A stretch of DNA of 47,542 nucleotides from JAPHTQ01 sp050287105 (lineage in GTDB: Bacteria; Pseudomonadota; Gammaproteobacteria; Thiohalomonadales; Thiohalomonadaceae): the NCBI GenBank assembly GCA_050287105.1, contig JBNKBG010000010.1:1-47542 (forward strand), given 5' to 3'. A program made the translations under genes and the position numbers. The notes under the pieces were generated by a model that saw only the letters and a program-made list of their open reading frames with translations, did not search any database and was not told the origin of the DNA. The first letter of the stretch is position 1; each line of letters opens with the position of its first letter. Shown piece by piece: positions 41,233-47,542 of this stretch.

Positions 41233-41703
41233 ATGAACATTAATGCAACCCTGATAGGGCAAGCCATTAGCTTCATCTTCTTCGTGTGGTTCTGCATGAA
41301 ATTTGTATGGCCACCGATTATGGCTGCGCTGGAAGAGCGCAAGAAGAAGATCGCTGAAGGCCTTGCCGCCGCCGAGCGCGGTATCCACGAGCAGGAGTTG
41401 GCAGAGCAGCGTGCTGCGGAGTTGATCGTTGAAGCCAAGAAAGAGGCTTCCAGCATCATCGCCCAGGCGAACAAGCGTGCCAGCGATATCGTGGAAGAAG
41501 CAAAAGGCACCGCACGGACAGAAGGCGAGCGTATCGTCGCCGCTGCCAGCGCGGAGATTGAGCAGGAAGTGAACCGAGCCAAGGAGCACCTGCGTGGTCA
41601 GGTCGTCTCTATCGCCGTCGCCGGCGCGGGCAAGGTGCTGGGTCGTGAAATCGACGACAAGGCGCACGACTCCCTGCTTAAAGACCTTGTTTCACAAATA
41701 TAA
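41233..41703 (+). CDS. atpF: ATP synthase F0 subunit b
   Basis: A 156-residue protein, the same length as E. coli AtpF. An N-terminal membrane helix (about 5-25, ISFIFFVWFCMKFVWPPI) is followed by a long Ala/Glu/Lys-rich amphipathic helix that dimerises to make the peripheral stalk linking F0 to F1. Only one b gene is present, so b is a homodimer and not a b/b' pair as in phototrophs of other classes. Confidence 0.97.
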   Translation: MNINATLIGQAISFIFFVWFCMKFVWPPIMAALEERKKKIAEGLAAAERGIHEQELAEQRAAELIVEAKKEASSIIAQANKRASDIVEEAKGTARTEGERIVAAASAEIEQEVNRAKEHLRGQVVSIAVAGAGKVLGREIDDKAHDSLLKDLVSQI

Positions 41704-41714
41704 GGTCTTGAGCC

Positions 41715-42251
41715 ATGGCTGAAACAATTACAATCGCACGTCCCTATGCTCAGGCAATCTTTTCCCTGGCCCAGGAACAGGGCGACCTGAAGGGTTGGTC
41801 GGAAATGCTGCAATTCGTTGCCGCGGTCGCCGCTGACCCGCAAATGGTTGCTGTTATCGGCAGCCCCCGTTTCGACAGCAGCCAGGTAGCTGATCTGTTC
41901 ATCGAAGTTTGCGGCAAGAAACTGAACGACGCAGGCAAGAACATGATCCGTGTACTGGCTGACAACGACCGCCTCGCTCTTCTGCCAGAAGTGGCTGAAT
42001 TGTACGAAGCGGAGCGTGCCACCGTAGAAGGCACCATCGTTGCCGAAGTGACCTCTGCCACTGCACTGAGCAAAGCGCAGGAGAAGAGCATCGCAGAGGC
42101 GCTGACAACGCGGCTGGGTCGAGAAGTTAGCCTGGAATGCAAGGTGGACGAAGCCCTTTTGGGTGGCGCCATCATTCGTGCTGGAGACGTGGTCATCGAC
42201 GGTTCAGTGGTCGGCAAGCTGGAAAAGCTCGCCACTGCCTTAGCCCACTGA
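41715..42251 (+). CDS. atpH: ATP synthase F1 subunit delta
   Basis: A 178-residue soluble subunit that tops the peripheral stalk and binds the alpha subunits (OSCP-like). The N-terminal helical domain begins ETITIARPYAQAIFSLA. The C-terminal region with LECKVDEALLGGAIIRAGD is the family signature. It starts 11 bases after atpF. Confidence 0.97.
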   Translation: MAETITIARPYAQAIFSLAQEQGDLKGWSEMLQFVAAVAADPQMVAVIGSPRFDSSQVADLFIEVCGKKLNDAGKNMIRVLADNDRLALLPEVAELYEAERATVEGTIVAEVTSATALSKAQEKSIAEALTTRLGREVSLECKVDEALLGGAIIRAGDVVIDGSVVGKLEKLATALAH

Positions 42252-42278
42252 ACCCGGACCTGTTAGAGGACATTAGAA

Positions 42279-43823
<1,545 letters not shown>

Positions 43824-43838
43824 GCGAGGGCCTAGACG

Positions 43839-44702
43839 ATGGCAAGCGGAAAAGAGATACGCACCAAGATCAAAAGCGTGCAAAACACGCAGAAGATCAC
43901 CCGTGCGATGGAGATGGTGGCAGCAAGCAAAATGCGCAAGGCGCAGGACCGCATGCGCGCTACCCGTCCTTACGCAGAAAACATTCGTCGTGTAATCGGC
44001 CACCTCGCCCATGCCCATCCGGAATACAGCCACTCCTTTATGCAGGAGCGCGAAGTAAAGAAGGTAGGCATCGTCCTGGTCTCCACCGACCGTGGTCTGT
44101 GCGGCGGTTTGAACACCAACATGTTCAAAACCGGTATCGCACTGATGAAGGAGTGGAGCGGCAAGGGCGTCGGCGTCGAGCTTTGCACAGTAGGTACCAA
44201 GGGTCAGGGCTTCTTCACCCGACTGGGCGGGAACATCGTTTCCAGCGTCGGTCAGCTTGGTGATGCACCCCGCCTGGAGGACCTGATCGGCAGCGTCAAG
44301 GTGATGCTGGACAAGTTCGAGAGCGGTGAGATCGACAAGTTGTTTGTGGTCTTTAACGAGTTCGTCAACACCATGACCCAGAAGCCCACGGTTGAGCAGA
44401 TGCTGCCCATCCAGGCCAAAGAACTTGAAAAGAGTCTGCAACACCACTGGGACTACATCTATGAGCCTGAGGCGAAAGAGGTCCTGGACGAGCTGTTGAT
44501 GCGCTACGTCGAATCACTGGTGTATCAGGGTGTAGTAGAAAACATCGCCTGTGAGCAGGCGGCGCGGATGGTAGCGATGAAAGCGGCCTCCGATAACGCC
44601 GGCAACCTCATTGATGAACTGCAGCTGGCCTATAACAAGGCGCGGCAGGCGGCGATCACCCAGGAACTTTCCGAGATTGTGGCGGGCGCGGCGGCGGTTT
44701 AA
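43839..44702 (+). CDS. atpG: ATP synthase F1 subunit gamma
   Basis: A 287-residue central-stalk subunit that rotates inside the alpha-beta hexamer. The conserved N-terminal helix KEIRTKIKSVQNTQKITRAM and the C-terminal helix ending ARQAAITQELSEIVAGA form the coiled-coil axle; STDRGLCGGLNTN is the family motif. Length matches E. coli (287). It begins 15 bases after atpA. Confidence 0.98.
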   Translation: MASGKEIRTKIKSVQNTQKITRAMEMVAASKMRKAQDRMRATRPYAENIRRVIGHLAHAHPEYSHSFMQEREVKKVGIVLVSTDRGLCGGLNTNMFKTGIALMKEWSGKGVGVELCTVGTKGQGFFTRLGGNIVSSVGQLGDAPRLEDLIGSVKVMLDKFESGEIDKLFVVFNEFVNTMTQKPTVEQMLPIQAKELEKSLQHHWDYIYEPEAKEVLDELLMRYVESLVYQGVVENIACEQAARMVAMKAASDNAGNLIDELQLAYNKARQAAITQELSEIVAGAAAV

Positions 44703-44750
44703 CCGACCGGCTATGCGACACAGATTTTAAGCATTGTAAGGGGAACAGAG

Positions 44751-46148
44751 ATGAGTTCTGGAAAGATAGTACAAGTCATCGGCGCTGTTATCGACGTGGA
44801 GTTTCCACGCGACAGCATGCCGAATATCTACGAGGCGCTGAATGTCGAGGAAGCTGGTCTGACCCTTGAGGTTCAGCAGCAACTTGGTGACGGCGTGGTT
44901 CGCACCATCGCCATGGGCGGTACCGACGGTATGAAACGCGGCATGGCCGTTGTGGGTACCGGCGCACCGATCTCGGTTCCGGTCGGTAAAGCGACCCTGG
45001 GCCGTATCATGGACGTACTGGGTAATCCGGTAGACGAGGTTGGTCCGATTGGCGAAGAGCAGCGTTACGCGATTCACCGTAAGGCACCTGCCTACGAAGA
45101 GCTCTCCGCCAGCACCGAGCTGCTGGAGACCGGCATCAAGGTAATCGACCTGGTTTGCCCGTTCGCTAAGGGCGGTAAAATCGGTCTGTTCGGCGGCGCC
45201 GGTGTAGGTAAAACCGTAAACATGCTGGAGCTGATCAACAACATCGCGACCCAGCACTCCGGTCTCTCCGTATTCGCCGGTGTAGGTGAGCGTACTCGTG
45301 AGGGTAACGACTTCTACCACGAGATGTCTGAAGCGGGCGTTATCCGTCTGGATAACCTGCCGGAATCCAAGGTAGCGATGGTATACGGTCAGATGAACGA
45401 ACCGCCGGGCAACCGCCTGCGCGTTGCGCTGACCGGTCTGACCATGGCTGAGTACTTCCGTGACGAAGGTCGTGACGTACTGTTGTTCATCGACAACATC
45501 TACCGTTACACCCTGGCCGGTACCGAGGTATCTGCGCTGTTGGGTCGTATGCCTTCCGCGGTAGGTTACCAGCCGACCCTGGCTGAAGAGATGGGCGCCC
45601 TGCAGGAGCGCATCACCTCCACCAAAACCGGTTCTATCACCTCCATCCAGGCGGTATACGTACCGGCGGATGACCTGACTGACCCGTCACCGGCTACCAC
45701 CTTCGCCCACCTGGACGCCACCGTGGTACTGTCCCGTCAGATCGCCGAGCTGGGTATCTACCCCGCCGTGGATCCGCTGGACTCCACCAGCCGTCAGCTG
45801 GATCCGCTGGTTGTTGGTAACGAGCACTACGATGTAGCGCGCAAGGTGCAGGGTCTCCTGCAGCGCTATAAAGAGCTGCGCGATATCATCGCCATTCTGG
45901 GTATGGACGAACTGTCTGAAGACGACAAGCTGATCGTAGCCCGTGCGCGTAAGATCCAGCGCTTCCTTTCCCAGCCGTTCTTCGTGGCCGAGGTATTCAC
46001 CGGTTCTCCGGGCAAATACGTCTCCCTGAAGGACACCATTGCCGGGTTTAAAGGGATCGTCAACGGTGAGTACGATCACCTGCCAGAGCAGGCGTTCTAC
46101 ATGGTCGGCGGTATCGACGAAGCGGTCGAAAGGGCCAAATCCCTGTAA
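44751..46148 (+). CDS. atpD: ATP synthase F1 subunit beta
   Basis: A 465-residue catalytic subunit. The P-loop GGAGVGKT is at about 148-155. GERTREGNDFYHEM includes the catalytic Glu, and the Walker B strand is DVLLFIDNIYRY. The ALLGRMPSAVGYQPTL and DELSEDDKL (DELSEEDK-type catch-loop) segments are conserved. Sequence is very close to the E. coli enzyme throughout. AGGGG precedes the ATG. Confidence 0.98.
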   Translation: MSSGKIVQVIGAVIDVEFPRDSMPNIYEALNVEEAGLTLEVQQQLGDGVVRTIAMGGTDGMKRGMAVVGTGAPISVPVGKATLGRIMDVLGNPVDEVGPIGEEQRYAIHRKAPAYEELSASTELLETGIKVIDLVCPFAKGGKIGLFGGAGVGKTVNMLELINNIATQHSGLSVFAGVGERTREGNDFYHEMSEAGVIRLDNLPESKVAMVYGQMNEPPGNRLRVALTGLTMAEYFRDEGRDVLLFIDNIYRYTLAGTEVSALLGRMPSAVGYQPTLAEEMGALQERITSTKTGSITSIQAVYVPADDLTDPSPATTFAHLDATVVLSRQIAELGIYPAVDPLDSTSRQLDPLVVGNEHYDVARKVQGLLQRYKELRDIIAILGMDELSEDDKLIVARARKIQRFLSQPFFVAEVFTGSPGKYVSLKDTIAGFKGIVNGEYDHLPEQAFYMVGGIDEAVERAKSL

Positions 46149-46172
46149 TTCAACCCGAAGCGGGGAGTTAAT

Positions 46173-46607
46173 ATGGCTATGACAATGCATGTAAACATCG
46201 TCAGTGCTGAAGCAGAGATCTACTCCGGAACGGTGGAGCAGGTCTATGCCCCGGCGGTGATGGGCGAGGTGGGGATCTACCCCCGCCACACCCAGCTGCT
46301 GACCCAGCTCAAGCCGGGTGAAGTGCGTGTGATCAAGGAGGGCGGCGAAGAGGAGTTCTACTTCGTCTCCGGCGGTATCCTTGAGGTACAACCGCACGTG
46401 GTTACCGTGCTGGCTGACACCGCCGTACGCGCCAAGGACCTCGACGAGGCCAAGGCACTGGAAGCGAAAAAGCGCGCTGAGCAGGCGTTGCAGGATCGCA
46501 AGGGCGACATGGACTACGCACGCGCCGAGGCCGAACTGGCCGAAGCCATCGCGCAGCTACAGGCCATCCAGCGTATGCGTCGCAAGTACAGCGGCCAGCG
46601 CAGCTAA
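46173..46607 (+). CDS. atpC: ATP synthase F1 subunit epsilon
   Basis: A 144-residue regulatory subunit of the central stalk, with an N-terminal beta-sandwich (AMTMHVNIVSAEAEIYSG) and a C-terminal pair of helices (about 90-140) that can extend to inhibit ATP hydrolysis. It is the last gene of the operon; a strong terminator follows 45 bases after its stop. The ATG at 46173 follows CGGGGAG. Confidence 0.97.
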   Translation: MAMTMHVNIVSAEAEIYSGTVEQVYAPAVMGEVGIYPRHTQLLTQLKPGEVRVIKEGGEEEFYFVSGGILEVQPHVVTVLADTAVRAKDLDEAKALEAKKRAEQALQDRKGDMDYARAEAELAEAIAQLQAIQRMRRKYSGQRS

Positions 46608-46651
46608 GGCAATGACGATGCCTGCCACCGGCAGGTAAAGTGATGAGAAGG

Positions 46652-46681
46652 AAAAAGGGCGGTGCTACACTGCCCTTTTTT
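46652..46681 (+). terminator. Intrinsic terminator of the ATP synthase operon
   Basis: A 13-bp stem (46652-46664 with 46668-46680, including one G-U pair) closes on a CTA loop. The upstream arm has AAAAAGGGC and the downstream arm GCCCTTTTT, the latter supplying the U-tract (six T's with 46681). A smaller perfect hairpin CCTGCC-ACC-GGCAGG precedes it at 46621-46635. Confidence 0.88.
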
Positions 46682-46703
46682 CGTTGTGGCAAATCGAAAT
46701 GAT

Positions 46704-46843
46704 TTACCGCAAAGGCGCAAAGAGCGCAAAGGTTTAAAGGCGCGAGCTACTGTTTCACTGAATCTGGTTTTCAGCATCTCGTGCTTTGTGAACAGGTGTT
46801 TCTGAAAAGGCTTTTCTCTGCGCTCTTTGCGTCTTTGCGGTGA
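46704..46843. repeat. Inverted-repeat element, copy B (atpC/glmU junction)
   Basis: The left arm (from 46704, core ACCGCAAAGGCGCAAAGAG at 46706) and right arm (46816-46843, ending GTCTTTGCGGTGA) are reverse complements with a few mismatches. They match the arms of copy A except for isolated changes. The span of 140 bp is almost that of copy A, but the central parts show no similarity by eye. It fills nearly the whole gap between the atp terminator and glmU, with no gene inside. Confidence 0.82.
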
Positions 46844-46865
46844 ACAGGTTTTTATGGGAAATAAA

Positions 46866-47542
46866 ATGAATCTCGAAGTCGTCATCCTCGCCGCCGGCCA
46901 GGGCACCCGTATGCGCTCCGCGCTGCCCAAGGTACTGCATCCCATTGCCGGGAAGCCGATGCTGGCCCATGTGATTGCCACCGCGCGTTCGCTTTCGCCG
47001 AAGGAGATCCATGTGGTCTATGGCCACGGCGGTGAAACGGTGCGCGAGGTTATCGCCGACGACACGGTGAACTGGGTGGAGCAGGCACAGCAACTCGGCA
47101 CCGGTCATGCGGTGGAACAGGCGATGCCGAAGGTAGATGATGGCTCAACCGTGCTGGTGCTCTACGGTGACGTGCCGCTGATCAGCCACACCACACTGCA
47201 ACACCTGCTCGATAACGTAAATGGCGGTATCGCGCTGCTCACCGTCATGCTGGAAGATGCACACGGCTATGGTCGCATCGTGCGCGATGGGAACGGTAAG
47301 GTGCTGGCCATCGTTGAACAGAAAGATGCCAGTGAAGAACAGCTGGCAATAAAAGAGGGCAACAGCGGCATCCTCGCCTGCAACGGCGGCAAGCTGCGCG
47401 GCTGGCTTAAACAACTGGAAAACAACAACGCCCAGGGCGAGTTCTATCTGACGGACATTATCGCCCTGGCGGAAAAGGAAGGTTTGACGGTCAACGGCAT
47501 CGTCGCGCAATCGGAAGCGGAGGTATCGGGTGTGAACGATCG
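46866..47542 (+). CDS. glmU: Bifunctional N-acetylglucosamine-1-phosphate uridylyltransferase/acetyltransferase, N-terminal part
   Basis: GlmU makes UDP-N-acetylglucosamine for peptidoglycan and lipopolysaccharide. The 225 codons in the window cover most of the N-terminal uridylyltransferase domain: LAAGQGTRMRSALPKVLHP (nucleotide-binding signature), QQLGTGHAV, LYGDVPLI and HGYGRIVR. The C-terminal acetyltransferase (left-handed beta helix) lies beyond the edge. The ATG at 46866 has GGGA six bases upstream; an in-frame ATG at 46854 would add four residues. The strong terminator upstream means its promoter probably lies within or next to inverted-repeat copy B. Confidence 0.96.
   Translation, partial: MNLEVVILAAGQGTRMRSALPKVLHPIAGKPMLAHVIATARSLSPKEIHVVYGHGGETVREVIADDTVNWVEQAQQLGTGHAVEQAMPKVDDGSTVLVLYGDVPLISHTTLQHLLDNVNGGIALLTVMLEDAHGYGRIVRDGNGKVLAIVEQKDASEEQLAIKEGNSGILACNGGKLRGWLKQLENNNAQGEFYLTDIIALAEKEGLTVNGIVAQSEAEVSGVND

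Overview
This is a 47.5-kb stretch of a gammaproteobacterial chromosome. The best taxonomic evidence is the right-hand block mnmG-rsmG-parA-parB-atpIBEFHAGDC-glmU, a gene order typical of Gammaproteobacteria such as Pseudomonas, together with the gamma-type gshA. The proteins are closest in character to free-living, environmentally versatile gammaproteobacteria (Chromatiales or sulfur-oxidiser type), but that finer placement is only an impression. A run of 160 N inside parB shows this is a draft assembly.

Left edge (1-3.6 kb): the tail of a dienelactone-hydrolase-like enzyme, an acidic repeat protein of unknown function, gshA (glutathione synthesis), and a convergent AraC/GyrI-like regulator.

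Signalling region (3.75-30.2 kb): a dense cluster of sensors. A PhnD-like lipoprotein overlaps a hybrid histidine kinase. Opposite to it lie a REC-HD-GYP protein and a giant soluble kinase of about 2176 residues (three GAF and nine PAS modules) behind a small helix-hairpin-helix gene. Divergent from these is a BvgS-like kinase with two solute-binding domains that overlaps a second REC-HD-GYP gene. Next comes an apparent operon in which an RstA/RstB-like two-component pair runs into a TonB-dependent receptor and its own ExbB, ExbD and TonB. A convergent solute-binding/PAS/GAF/HD-GYP receptor closes the region. Three predicted c-di-GMP phosphodiesterases and a YcgR-type PilZ effector, but no GGDEF or EAL protein, point to c-di-GMP removal as a common output.

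Redox region (30.4-34.1 kb): a peroxiredoxin-like protein, a membrane-anchored thioredoxin, a cytochrome c flanked by Cys-containing NPCA repeats, a periplasmic thioredoxin without the usual cis-proline, a His-rich conserved protein, then an ECF sigma factor overlapping a 58-residue anti-sigma-like zinc-finger protein.

Core region (34.1 kb to the end): ycgR, tRNA and rRNA modification (mnmG, rsmG), chromosome partitioning (parAB), the complete F-type ATP synthase operon with a near-consensus promoter and a strong terminator, and the start of glmU. Two copies of an inverted-repeat element of about 140 bp with 28-bp arms sit at gene junctions here. One encodes the last ten residues of MnmG and borders the rsmG ribosome binding site; the other fills most of the space between the atp terminator and glmU. 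No tRNA, rRNA, CRISPR array, transposase or parS site was seen.
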